Below, piece by piece: positions 27,161-34,487 of a stretch of 46,212 nucleotides of DNA. The translations under genes were made by a program, and so were the position numbers. The stretch is taken from assembly GCA_947175035.1 (NCBI GenBank), contig CAMWLG010000022.1, forward strand, positions 1-46,212, written 5' to 3'. Positions within the stretch are counted from its first letter, which is position 1; every line of letters begins with the position of its first letter. The notes under the pieces are model-generated. The model saw only the letters and a program-made list of their open reading frames with translations. It was not told where the DNA came from and did no database searches. This DNA is from an uncultured Lachnospiraceae bacterium (GTDB taxonomy: Bacteria; Bacillota; Clostridia; Lachnospirales; Lachnospiraceae).

Positions 27161-27856
27161 TAATAGATTTATGGGAAGACTGAACCCAAAAAACGCCTCC
27201 GAAAGTGTATCTTGAAATTCTGTATCTGACATTCCCTTCCATTCAGGATTTAATAGAAAACTTGCGTTTGCCGAAACCACCCCGTTGTCCTCCGGATAGA
27301 AGGAAACCATGGCGGGATAACCATCTTCATAAAAATAGAAATATATGGTCCCCTGATCCAACCCGTCAAACCGGAAACTGCTGCCGGAATTGATCACGGA
27401 AACCGCCGCCAGCGTCGTCATGGCTCCGTATCGCACATTGATTATATTCGCCATGCTGGACACAAGCTTCTTATCCACATCTTCCTTTAATCGGTCCGAA
27501 AGTGTCAAATCTTTCTCCGCGCCCGCATATTGGTAAATCATTGTCCGCATACTCTCCGTAACCTCGATCTGGCCAACCGCCTGCGGCTCCTCATAATCCT
27601 CTCCTACAATCTGATCCAAAACTGCGCCAATCTCCTCTGAAGTAGTCATCAGGGAACGATATCCATCGCTCCCTGCCTTCTCAACCATCAGCGCAATCAA
27701 TTCCTCCCCTTCGTCACGCAGCGACACTTCGGTCTGCTGTCCCTGAACGGCTTCCTCGCTTTCAAGCCGCTCTGCCTTGCCCTCACCCGCGGCGCAGCCT
27801 CCAAGCAGCACAGCCGCCATGGCGATACCCATACATAGAACCCTTGCCCTCTTCAT
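27143..27856 (-). CDS. Putative lipoprotein of unknown function (237 aa)
   Basis: A type II signal peptide with lipobox LLGGC (Cys21) starts the protein; cleavage would leave a lipid-anchored protein on the outer face of the membrane. The mature part is acidic at first (GKAERLESEEAVQGQQ) and then folds into an alpha/beta region (IIVGEDY-like, VTESMRTMIYQYAGAEK, GTIYFYFYEDGYPAMVSFYP). No family is recognised. The ATG follows GGAGGAG by 8 bases. It lies 26 bases after the GNAT acetyltransferase gene, so both are likely on one transcript, though a shared role is not obvious. Confidence 0.8.
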   Translation of the reverse strand: MKRARVLCMGIAMAAVLLGGCAAGEGKAERLESEEAVQGQQTEVSLRDEGEELIALMVEKAGSDGYRSLMTTSEEIGAVLDQIVGEDYEEPQAVGQIEVTESMRTMIYQYAGAEKDLTLSDRLKEDVDKKLVSSMANIINVRYGAMTTLAAVSVINSGSSFRFDGLDQGTIYFYFYEDGYPAMVSFYPEDNGVVSANASFLLNPEWKGMSDTEFQDTLSEAFFGFSLPINLLEKVEE

Positions 27857-27882
27857 TTAGAATTCTCCTCCATTTCCGTCCT

Positions 27883-28410
27883 CTATATCAAGCCAAAAAA
27901 TCCTTTCTTTTTCTCCTTGACAGGCATCACAAATACATTTCTGAAATACCCATCCTTGTTCATATAAGAACACATGAGCTCCATGCCTATCCTCTGCATA
28001 GCACTCCTTGCCACGGTATTCTGCGGATGAATCGTTGCAAGGAGATTTTTCACCTTTAACCTTTTGGCCTCGGCGATCAGTTCCTTCATCAGTTCATCTG
28101 TGACTCCCCGCCCCCTGTAATTGGGATGAACCATAAGTCTATCCACCTTTGCAGGACCTTCGTAGGTTCTGGACAGATAACTCAAGGATTCACTGTACTC
28201 GCTCTCATTGAGGAACAGTCCCACCGCTCCCACCAAAGTAGATCCTTCAAATGCTCCGAATAAAACAGTCCATGATTTATCAAAAAAGTGCGTTCTCACT
28301 TCATCCTTAATCGGCAGCCAAAATTCCTGATTTTCCAATGAATTCACCGTGATATCAATCAGCTCATAGAACGCGTCGCTGTCATTGTTTGTCAATTGTC
28401 TTATCAACAT
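27883..28410 (-). CDS. GNAT-family N-acetyltransferase (175 aa)
   Basis: The acetyl-CoA binding motif A is visible as KVDRLMVHPNYRGRGVTDEL near residues 91-108 (the RGRGV stretch binds the pyrophosphate), followed by LMKELIAEAKRL and the motif B region NLLATIHPQNTVARSAMQRI. The N-terminal half (MLIRQLTNNDSDAFYELI) is the usual GNAT start. Acceptor substrate unknown. The tail is Lys-rich (PVKEKKKGFFGLI). The ribosome site is weak (CAGGTG at about 10 bases). It is the first gene after the promoter at 28484-28512. Confidence 0.88.
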   Translation of the reverse strand: MLIRQLTNNDSDAFYELIDITVNSLENQEFWLPIKDEVRTHFFDKSWTVLFGAFEGSTLVGAVGLFLNESEYSESLSYLSRTYEGPAKVDRLMVHPNYRGRGVTDELMKELIAEAKRLKVKNLLATIHPQNTVARSAMQRIGMELMCSYMNKDGYFRNVFVMPVKEKKKGFFGLI

Positions 28411-28483
28411 ACTCTTGTAACACCTGCCTTTATCATATTGGCAATCCGCCAGATACCTGACGGACGCACACTACACAAGTACC

Positions 28484-28512
28484 ATTCTACCACAGTTTCT
28501 GTTGCATTACAA
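28484..28512 (-). promoter_or_regulatory. Putative promoter of the GNAT-lipoprotein operon
   Basis: Minus strand TTGTAA, 17-base spacer, TAGAAT. The -35 overlaps the stop codon of the HMA-domain gene, so the iron cluster and this operon can be read separately. Confidence 0.55.
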
Positions 28513-28860
28513 CAAAAACAATTCAGCCTGATACCCTGCCTTCTCTATTTTATGCACAATTATTCCATCATCCACAGGTTTTTCATAAGAAACAATGACA
28601 ATTCCTTTTTTTAATTTCACTTGGGCTGACACTCCAGCGATCTCGTTCACCGCCTCCTCCACGCGCCTGCAGCAATGCTCGCAGTGCATTCCTTTTACTT
28701 GAAAGGTTTTCTTTTGTATAATTTTGCCCAATTTTTTCTTTTTGGGTTGATAATCCCCTCCGCCGCAGCACCCTCCACTTCCCTTAAAATGCTTGATGGT
28801 GGGTTTTATCGCAAGCACCGCTATAACAATCAGCGTTAAAATGATGATTGCATTTTCCAT
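28507..28860 (-). CDS. Membrane-anchored heavy-metal-associated (HMA) domain protein (117 aa)
   Basis: An N-terminal membrane helix (AIIILTLIVIAVLAIKP, residues 4-20) is followed by a Gly/Cys cluster (GSGGCCGGG), a Lys-rich linker, and a HMA ferredoxin-like domain with the metal-binding GMHCEHCC (Cys60, Cys63, Cys64). The ATG at 28860 has AGGAGG 10 bases upstream; a start 14 codons earlier is not supported. As last gene of the feo cluster it probably binds a transition metal, perhaps copper or iron, at the membrane. The N-terminal anchor plus GCCGGG resembles FeoB-associated proteins fused to HMA; the true metal is unknown. Confidence 0.85.
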   Translation of the reverse strand: MENAIIILTLIVIAVLAIKPTIKHFKGSGGCCGGGDYQPKKKKLGKIIQKKTFQVKGMHCEHCCRRVEEAVNEIAGVSAQVKLKKGIVIVSYEKPVDDGIIVHKIEKAGYQAELFLL

Positions 28861-28924
28861 ACAATTACAACCTCCTATTCCAGTATTCTTATAAAATTTC
28901 ATATGCGGACGCGCACATATGAAT

Positions 28925-28962
28925 CAGGCAGACGAATTGTCTATGTCACATCCGTCTGCCTG
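28925..28962. repeat. Intercistronic hairpin in the feo cluster
   Basis: CAGGCAGACG and CGTCTGCCTG form a perfect 10-bp stem around an 18-base loop, between the FeoB-associated gene and the HMA gene. No T-run follows on the minus strand, so it is more likely an mRNA stabiliser or partial attenuator than a full terminator. Confidence 0.6.
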
Positions 28963-28993
28963 GAAAACATTTTCAGGAATCGCCTATATCCTA

Positions 28994-29164
28994 TTATTCT
29001 TTGGTCAGTTCCTTATGGTCACAGTGGCAGCTGCCGCCGCATGCAGAAGCATTAGGACAACCAATGCACCCGTTTCCTTTTTTCTTTTCTTTCGCTATAT
29101 ACCAAACCGCCAATATCACAACCGCAAGGATAATCAATATGACAATGAAATCAGCCATTCCCAT
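28994..29164 (-). CDS. FeoB-associated Cys-rich membrane protein (56 aa)
   Basis: A small protein: MGMADFIVILIILAVVILAV gives one membrane helix, then a basic stretch (AKEKKKGNG) and a Cys-rich tail (CIGCPNASACGGSCHCDH) with six cysteines. This is the FeoB_associated (PF12669) plan. The ATG at 29164 has GGAGGA 6 bases upstream; a second ATG at 29158 is less well placed. It follows feoB by 35 bases. These proteins accompany clostridial FeoB and may help iron pass through it, comparable to FeoC in other bacteria; the exact role is not settled. Confidence 0.9.
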   Translation of the reverse strand: MGMADFIVILIILAVVILAVWYIAKEKKKGNGCIGCPNASACGGSCHCDHKELTKE

Positions 29165-29199
29165 TCCAATTCCTCCAAAATCTTTGATCTATACTGTTA

Positions 29200-31209
29200 T
29201 TATGCGGCAGCTTTCAACGCATATTCCGCCTTCACTTTCCTATTTGCATTGACGCACAAGTACACAATGGCCGCGGCGATTACCAATGTTGCAATCAATC
29301 CGCCTACAAAACCGGCGCCCAGGGAACCGGTGGTGATCAGTGTGCCAATCTGGTATACCAGGAAACCGATCACATAACCTGTGGCAAGCTGGAAACAGAT
29401 CGCTCCCGCCAGCCATTTTCCGGATTTCATCTCTGAATTCATAGCCCCCAATGCCGCAAAGCAGGGCGGTGTATAAAGGTTGAACATCAGATACGCAAGG
29501 GCAGCTACTTTGGTAAGTCCCATGATCGCCGCCACCTCGCTGCCGCTGCCAACCAACTCCAATTCCTCTGTATCAATGAAGTTCGTGATAGCAAATACCG
29601 TTGCCAGAGTGCCGACCACATTCTCCTTAGCGATAAAGCCGGTAACCGCAGCGGCGGCACACTGCCAGCACGCAAATCCGACAATCGGGATCAACAAGGT
29701 CGCAACAGGCGCGGAGATCATGGCAAGGATGGAATCCGAACTGTCCTCCGCCGCTTCCGCAAAGCCGGGTGTAAAGCTCGCCATCACTTGGACAACCGTG
29801 TTGCAGACCAAGATGATCGTTCCCGCCTTCACGATATATGCCTTGCCTCTCTCCAACATGGACTTTAACGCAAACACGAAGGAGGGAGCCTTATACTCCG
29901 GCAGCTCCATAATGAAAAAGCTCTTCCGATACTTCATACCTGTAATCTGCTTGATCAGTAACGCGCCCAGAAGAATCAGCCCGATGCCGACAAAATACAT
30001 CACAGGACCCACCCATTTTGCCTCCGGGAAAAACGCCCCCGCAAAAAGCGCAATCACGGGAAGCTTCGCGCCGCAGGGCATAAAGGTACACAAAAGCGCG
30101 GTCGCACGACGTTCTCTCTCGTTCTTGATGGTACGACATGCCATGATCGCTGGCACGCCGCATCCGGTGCCGATGACCATAGGAATCACTGACTTACCCG
30201 ACAGTCCAACCCTCTTAAAGATGGGATCAAGCACAATTGTCGCACGAGCCATATAACCGCAATCCTCCAAAAGTGCAATGAGGAAATACATCACCATAAC
30301 CAAAGGCAGGAATCCCACCACAGCGCCTACACCGCCGATGATGCCATCCACCAAAATGGACTGCAGAATCGGGGACGCATTCTCGACCTTTCCAGCCACC
30401 CACTCTTGGAAAACTTCAATCCAGCCCGCCAACAGTTCTGACAGCCATGTTCCCACTGTGGACTGGGAGATAAAGAACACCAGCCACATCACAGCCGCAA
30501 AAATGATAATACCCAAAACAGGATGCGTGATGATCTTATCTATTGTATCGTCTTTTGACTTCTCTTTGGTTAGGGTCTTTCTGGTTTCTACCTTGGCCAC
30601 CACCCCGTTCACAAAGTCAAATCGCTTCCTGTCCGCTTCCTCCACTTCCTTTTTGTTTGTCAGGTCAATATCCGGCTGATGGTAGGGCGCCTTTTGTAGG
30701 GCTCCCTGCCCTTTCCCCGCCAGAGACACAGCCTCATTTATCACTTCCCTCAAACCCGTCGTCTGGGTGGATACCGTCTTGATCACCGGACAGCCCAGCT
30801 TCTCGGACAATGTCTTTTCGTCGATCCGATTTTCCTTCTTCTCGTTCACATCACTTTTGTTCAGGGCAACCACTACCGGAATCCCCAATTCCAGAAGCTG
30901 TGTCGTGAAGAACAGACTTCTGCTTAAATTCGTGGCATCCACAATATTGATGATGACATCCGGATGCTCATTTTTCACATAGGAGCTGGTGATGCTCTCC
31001 TCAGATGTAAAAGGGGACATGGAGTACGCGCCGGGCAGATCCACCGCGATCAGCTCCCCCTCTCCCTCGTAATAAGTTTTCTTTACGGGATACTCTTTCT
31101 TATCCACAGTCACGCCCGCCCAGTTACCTACATGTTCACTGCGTCCCGTGAGGGCATTGTACATGGTGGTTTTCCCAGAATTGGGATTGCCTGTCATTGC
31201 AATTCTCAT
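29200..31209 (-). CDS. feoB: Ferrous iron transporter FeoB (669 aa)
   Basis: Imports Fe(II) across the inner membrane. The N-terminal GTPase has G1 GNPNSGKT (residues 7-14), G3 DLPG (57-60) and G4 NKSD (117-120). The membrane part has the Gate motifs, including GCGVPAIMACRT and the later FACWQCAAAAVTGF, with about ten helices. The C-terminus is short and basic (NANRKVKAEYALKAA). There is no fused FeoA domain, consistent with a separate feoA upstream. The ATG follows AAAGGAAG. Its own promoter with a palindrome over the -10 (31252-31282) lies in the 117-base gap after feoA. Confidence 0.97.
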   Translation of the reverse strand: MRIAMTGNPNSGKTTMYNALTGRSEHVGNWAGVTVDKKEYPVKKTYYEGEGELIAVDLPGAYSMSPFTSEESITSSYVKNEHPDVIINIVDATNLSRSLFFTTQLLELGIPVVVALNKSDVNEKKENRIDEKTLSEKLGCPVIKTVSTQTTGLREVINEAVSLAGKGQGALQKAPYHQPDIDLTNKKEVEEADRKRFDFVNGVVAKVETRKTLTKEKSKDDTIDKIITHPVLGIIIFAAVMWLVFFISQSTVGTWLSELLAGWIEVFQEWVAGKVENASPILQSILVDGIIGGVGAVVGFLPLVMVMYFLIALLEDCGYMARATIVLDPIFKRVGLSGKSVIPMVIGTGCGVPAIMACRTIKNERERRATALLCTFMPCGAKLPVIALFAGAFFPEAKWVGPVMYFVGIGLILLGALLIKQITGMKYRKSFFIMELPEYKAPSFVFALKSMLERGKAYIVKAGTIILVCNTVVQVMASFTPGFAEAAEDSSDSILAMISAPVATLLIPIVGFACWQCAAAAVTGFIAKENVVGTLATVFAITNFIDTEELELVGSGSEVAAIMGLTKVAALAYLMFNLYTPPCFAALGAMNSEMKSGKWLAGAICFQLATGYVIGFLVYQIGTLITTGSLGAGFVGGLIATLVIAAAIVYLCVNANRKVKAEYALKAAA

Positions 31210-31251
31210 TGTTAGACTTCCTTTCTTTATGTTTTATTCTTCTTATTTTCA

Positions 31252-31282
31252 TTAGTTTAAACTAACCAATGTACCAAATCAA
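31252..31282 (-). promoter_or_regulatory. feoB promoter with a palindromic DtxR-type operator candidate
   Basis: The minus strand has TTGATT, 17-base spacer, TAAACT. The -10 lies inside a perfect palindrome, TTAGTTTAAACTAA (31252-31265), of the kind bound by DtxR/MntR-family repressors. A DtxR-type gene lies at 33474-33839. A looser inverted repeat (GGCGGCAT/ATGCCGCC) sits just upstream in the feoA-feoB gap. Binding is inferred. Confidence 0.6.
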
Positions 31283-31326
31283 GGGCGGCATTTTCGTACC
31301 ATTTGTTACATATGCCGCCTATATGT

Positions 31327-31542
31327 TCACGCTATCTCTATCGCGGAAGACAACTCCTTGTCCATATTGTATCTCCCGTCCTTGATGGATACCACCACGC
31401 CGCTTCTCTTCTTGGATACTACCGTGATGGGTTCCCCGCTGTAGCACCCGAGAGAAAACAGAAAAGAAACCATCTCCTCATCTTCCGCATTAATATTCCG
31501 CACCTTGTATTCCATCCCAATATCCGCATCGTTTAAAGTCAT
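31327..31542 (-). CDS. feoA: FeoA, small SH3-like iron-transport accessory protein (71 aa)
   Basis: A short cytoplasmic protein with the FeoA pattern: MTLNDADIGMEYKVRNINAE, FLFSLGCYSGEPITVVSKKR, SGVVVSIKDGRYNMDKELS, SAIEIA. It adopts an SH3-like barrel and works with the FeoB GTPase domain. The ATG at 31542 follows GGGAGGTGG by 6 bases; an upstream frame extension overlaps that site. First gene of the feo cluster, under the promoter at 31625-31653. Confidence 0.93.
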   Translation of the reverse strand: MTLNDADIGMEYKVRNINAEDEEMVSFLFSLGCYSGEPITVVSKKRSGVVVSIKDGRYNMDKELSSAIEIA

Positions 31543-31624
31543 ACACCCACCTCCCATCGCAGTAAGTTTTTTCTAATTATTATTTTTTTGTTAAAATTCT
31601 TGTTAGTATTTTATAACTTATTTT

Positions 31625-31653
31625 AGTATATGCTATCTTCGGAGGTTTGTCAA
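31625..31653 (-). promoter_or_regulatory. Sigma-A promoter of feoA
   Basis: Minus strand TTGACA, 17-base spacer, TATACT. The A/T-rich leader contains a sequence reading TGTTAGTATTTTATAAC on the plus strand (from 31601), which shares GTTAGT with the feoB palindrome and could be a weaker regulator site. Confidence 0.7.
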
Positions 31654-31673
31654 CAGGTTTCTATTAACAAAAT

Positions 31674-31702
31674 TTGTTTTATGGATAGAGCTATGCTATA
31701 AT
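31674..31702 (+). promoter_or_regulatory. Putative promoter of the glycosyltransferase gene
   Basis: TTGTTT, 17-base spacer, TATAAT on the plus strand, 60 bases before the ATG at 31763. It is divergent from the feoA promoter. Confidence 0.6.
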
Positions 31703-31762
31703 AGGCTGAACTGAAAGCGAGAGTGAGCAATCAATACACTATTTTTCAAAGGAGAATATGAC

Positions 31763-33355
31763 ATGAAATTATTTTTCCTGCGCAACCAACATAAATTTAT
31801 CCCCCCGATCCTCCAGTTAAACATTCTATACAAACTGTTTTATCTGTTCTGGACTGCTCTGTTTGGAATTCTATTTTTTGCCGCCGTATACAAATATTAT
31901 CACCATAAAATTCTGATAATATCTCTGTCCGTCGCGCTTTGGGCAGTGCTCTTTGGACTGGTCATCGTCTTTCGGCACTTTCTCAACTCCCTTTCCAATC
32001 GCACGGTTTATCTTCTGCTAATATCCTTCTCCCTCATCATGCTCCTACTTTCTCTGTGGGCTGGTCTGAAGATGCTGGTACCTCCGTTTAACGACACCGG
32101 TTCCGTCTATTATGCCGCCGCGGAAATCATTCAAAGCGGATCCATCTCAAGAGAAATCAACGAATATACCTCCTGCTATTGGGCTACCGAGACTTCCAAT
32201 CATGACTATTTTCTGATTTATCCCAATAACACCTTTCTCGTGTTTTATTATCTCTGCTATTTCAAATTGTTACTGCTTTTTGTCCCCATCAACCTTTACG
32301 GAGCCTCCGGATACGGCGCCGCTGTTGTGTTAAATTCCTTTTCCATTGTCTGCGCGACTGTCTTTGGATTTCTTACCGCCAAAAAGGCCAAAGACAATAC
32401 GACTGCTTTTCTCTTTTTGATTCTCTCATGCCTATTCGTACCCTACTATCTGCATGCGTACAAAGCATATTCCGATACACTCTCCCTTCCCTATGTCACA
32501 ATGGCACTCTATTTTTATGTAAATGGGACACAGGCTGACCGTGACCAAATATCTGTAATCTTTTATATCCTGACGGGTCTTTCTCTGTCAATTGGTATTC
32601 TGATCAAAGGCAGTATCTTGATTTTGTTGGTTGCAATGAGTATCTACACGGTGCTTCGCCATGACAGCCTGCGAAGAACACTTTACGCACTCATCTGCCT
32701 TATCCTCGTATGTGCCTCCATCTTAACCGCCTGGCCTCTGTATAAAGATCATTGTTCCTGGATCGATACCACGGAGGCGGATCAGTTTGAGCTGCCGGCA
32801 ATTCACTGGGTGATGATGGCTGCAAAAGGCGACGGCGATTATAGATCAGAAGACTTTTGGTATTCACAAAATTTTCCTACATATGAAGAGCGCAGGCGGG
32901 CCGACACGGAAGAATTTGTCCGCCGGGTTCAGTCATATGGATCTGCCCGCAGCTATATTTCCTACGAGATCAAGAAAGTGTCCAAGGTAATGGCTGACGG
33001 AATGTATGCACAAGCTGTGCATCTGACATATACTTTCCATAAAGTACCCGTTCTGAAGAAGTTGGTAACCGATCAAGGACAATATTATCCTTGGTTTTAC
33101 GGCTATATCACGGTCTATATCACACTTTATTATCTCTCCATTTTGGCGTCCGCATTTTGGGGCATCGTCAGAAAAAAGCACTCCCTCAATACGTTATTTC
33201 ATGTGTGCCTGTTTGGTGTTTTTTTGTTTTTTGCATTTTGGGAGTTTAAATCGCGCTATCTCCTAAATTTTGTTCCTCTATTCATGCTCTGTACCGCCTT
33301 TACATTATCAGAATATGCAGACATTTATGAGCAGCAAAAAAAGTGCATAAAATAA
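31763..33355 (+). CDS. Polytopic membrane glycosyltransferase, GT-C/GT39-like (530 aa)
   Basis: About 11 to 13 membrane helices. The first outer loop carries an acidic motif, PPFNDTGSVYYAAAEI, at the place where GT-C enzymes of the ArnT/PMT type hold their catalytic Asp. Other family-like features are SCLFVPYYLHAYKAYSDTLS, and FAFWEFKSRYLLNFVPLFML near the C-terminus. A large outer loop with many charged residues lies around 335-420. By family such enzymes move a sugar from a polyprenyl phosphate carrier to a wall polymer, lipid or protein outside the membrane; donor and acceptor are unknown. The ATG follows AAAGGAG by 8 bases. It stands alone between the feo cluster and the DtxR-type gene. 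Confidence 0.78.
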   Translation: MKLFFLRNQHKFIPPILQLNILYKLFYLFWTALFGILFFAAVYKYYHHKILIISLSVALWAVLFGLVIVFRHFLNSLSNRTVYLLLISFSLIMLLLSLWAGLKMLVPPFNDTGSVYYAAAEIIQSGSISREINEYTSCYWATETSNHDYFLIYPNNTFLVFYYLCYFKLLLLFVPINLYGASGYGAAVVLNSFSIVCATVFGFLTAKKAKDNTTAFLFLILSCLFVPYYLHAYKAYSDTLSLPYVTMALYFYVNGTQADRDQISVIFYILTGLSLSIGILIKGSILILLVAMSIYTVLRHDSLRRTLYALICLILVCASILTAWPLYKDHCSWIDTTEADQFELPAIHWVMMAAKGDGDYRSEDFWYSQNFPTYEERRRADTEEFVRRVQSYGSARSYISYEIKKVSKVMADGMYAQAVHLTYTFHKVPVLKKLVTDQGQYYPWFYGYITVYITLYYLSILASAFWGIVRKKHSLNTLFHVCLFGVFLFFAFWEFKSRYLLNFVPLFMLCTAFTLSEYADIYEQQKKCIK

Positions 33356-33390
33356 AGCCTTTAATTACCTTCAATAGGTTTCTTTTAATA

Positions 33391-33456
33391 TTTACACTTT
33401 GCAGTTTATATGTTATACTAACCACAATTAAATTCGCCTAATATCATAGCGAATTT
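33391..33456 (+). promoter_or_regulatory. Promoter and inverted repeat upstream of the DtxR-type gene
   Basis: TTTACA (33391-33396), 17-base spacer, TATACT (33414-33419). The -10 overlaps TATGTTATACTAACC (33409-33423), which on the other strand reads GGTTAGTATAACATA and resembles the feoB operator region GGTTAGTTTAAACTA. An 8-bp inverted repeat, AAATTCGC/GCGAATTT (33430-33456), follows in the leader. Confidence 0.6.
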
Positions 33457-33473
33457 TCCAGAAAGGCAAAGTC

Positions 33474-33839
33474 ATGGCAAGAACCGAATCACAGGAAAAT
33501 TATTTGGAAACCATCTTGATACTGAGCAAAAAGAAACCCGTCGTCCGTTCCGTTGATATTGCGGCAGAGCTTGGATTCTCAAAGCCGAGCATCAGCATTG
33601 CAATCAAAAATCTGAAGGCACAGGGTCTGGTCACCGTGACACCGGAAGGATATATCTACCTCACCGACGCCGGGTCACAGATCGCCAACGGAGTCTATGA
33701 ACGGCATCAGGTGCTTACTGACGCTCTTGTCAGATTAGGTGTTTCCGAAAAAACAGCGGAGGAGGATGCCTGCCGGATTGAGCATATCATCAGCGAGGAG
33801 ACTTTTCAGGCGATTAAAGAAAAGCTTGCAGCAATATAG
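33474..33839 (+). CDS. DtxR/MntR-family metal-dependent regulator (121 aa)
   Basis: N-terminal winged helix: ESQENYLETILILSKKKPVV, RSVDIAAELGFSKPSISIAI, KNLKAQGLVTVTPEGYIYLT. Then the dimer/metal part: ERHQVLTDALVRLGVSEKTA, EEDACRIEHIISEETFQAI. The Glu/His ligand pattern (ERHQVL, EEDACRIEH) fits the family. There is no C-terminal SH3 domain, so this is the short MntR-like type. The ATG follows AGAAAGGC. Its likely targets are the nearby feo genes and itself, judging from the shared sequence at both promoters. Iron versus manganese specificity cannot be read from the sequence. Confidence 0.92.
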   Translation: MARTESQENYLETILILSKKKPVVRSVDIAAELGFSKPSISIAIKNLKAQGLVTVTPEGYIYLTDAGSQIANGVYERHQVLTDALVRLGVSEKTAEEDACRIEHIISEETFQAIKEKLAAI

Positions 33840-33866
33840 CAGGGCGGATTTCATCAATCCGCCCTG
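33840..33866. terminator. Hairpin between convergent DtxR-type gene and spoVT
   Basis: CAGGGCGGATT and AATCCGCCCTG form an 11-bp stem with a 5-base loop, starting one base past the DtxR-type stop. T-runs are poor on both sides (GTCTTAC on plus), so it is a likely but not classical terminator for both genes. Confidence 0.65.
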
Positions 33867-33877
33867 TCTTACATAAC

Positions 33878-34423
33878 CTACTGTTCCATCTGTCTTCCCA
33901 AAAAACCCGCTGCAGACAGTATCAGTTTCTGTTCCACCTCACCCATTCTGCCACGGTTGTCATTTTCCAGAAGCACCACACTGCCAATGATATCCCCCTC
34001 ACAGATGATGGGCGCTACCGCCTGATGTTGATAGTCATTGCCACCGTCCTCGCAGACCGGTATGAAGTTCCTGTCGCCCTTGGCTGCCAGAAAAGTCTCC
34101 CGATTGTTGATCTTTTCCTCTAACTGGTGACTGACCGCTTTGTTCAAAAGCTGCTTGTAACCCCCGGCCGCCGCGATAAACTGATCCCTGTCCGCAATCA
34201 CCGCCGCATGTCCTGACACCTGTGCCAGACTCTCGGCATACTGCCTTGCAAAAGTGCTCATCTCCCCGATGGGCGAATACTTTTTCAGGATAATCTGCCC
34301 CTCCCTGTCCGTGTAAATCTCAAGCGGATCTGATTCACGGATGTGGAGCGTGCGTCTAATTTCTTTGGGAATGACAATTCGACCCAAATCATCTATCCTT
34401 CTAACGATTCCTGTTGCCTTCAT
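33878..34423 (-). CDS. spoVT: Stage V sporulation protein T, AbrB-type regulator (181 aa)
   Basis: The N-terminal swapped-hairpin domain is MKATGIVRRIDDLGRIVIPK, EIRRTLHIRESDPLEIYTDR (residues 1-50). The C-terminal GAF-like domain follows (AESLAQVSGHAAVIADRDQF, AVAPIICEGDIIGSVVLLEN). Length and sequence match SpoVT, a transcription factor of the forespore in spore formers; it is kept in many Lachnospiraceae. The ATG has GGAGG 10 bases upstream. An inverted repeat at 34439-34478 precedes it. Confidence 0.95.
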   Translation of the reverse strand: MKATGIVRRIDDLGRIVIPKEIRRTLHIRESDPLEIYTDREGQIILKKYSPIGEMSTFARQYAESLAQVSGHAAVIADRDQFIAAAGGYKQLLNKAVSHQLEEKINNRETFLAAKGDRNFIPVCEDGGNDYQHQAVAPIICEGDIIGSVVLLENDNRGRMGEVEQKLILSAAGFLGRQMEQ

Positions 34424-34438
34424 ATATAAAATTCCTCC

Positions 34439-34478
34439 ATTTACTGATTTTTCCTATGCGGACATAGTATCTGTAAAT
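34439..34478. repeat. Inverted repeat upstream of spoVT
   Basis: ATTTACTGAT and ATCTGTAAAT (9 of 10 paired) enclose a smaller TATG/CATA pair. It lies just upstream of the spoVT ribosome site and 9 bases past the stop of the sensor cyclase gene. It may be an operator, a leader hairpin or a weak terminator; no T-run follows. Confidence 0.45.
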
Positions 34479-34487
34479 GAAGGGATT

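Noticed and set aside
29480..30256. A 258-codon open frame on the plus strand
   Set aside because: Antisense to feoB; composition reflects the hydrophobic codons of the transporter read backwards.
34424..34487. Sigma-G promoter for spoVT (GCATA seen upstream)
   Set aside because: No matching -10 at the right distance; only the inverted repeat is reported.
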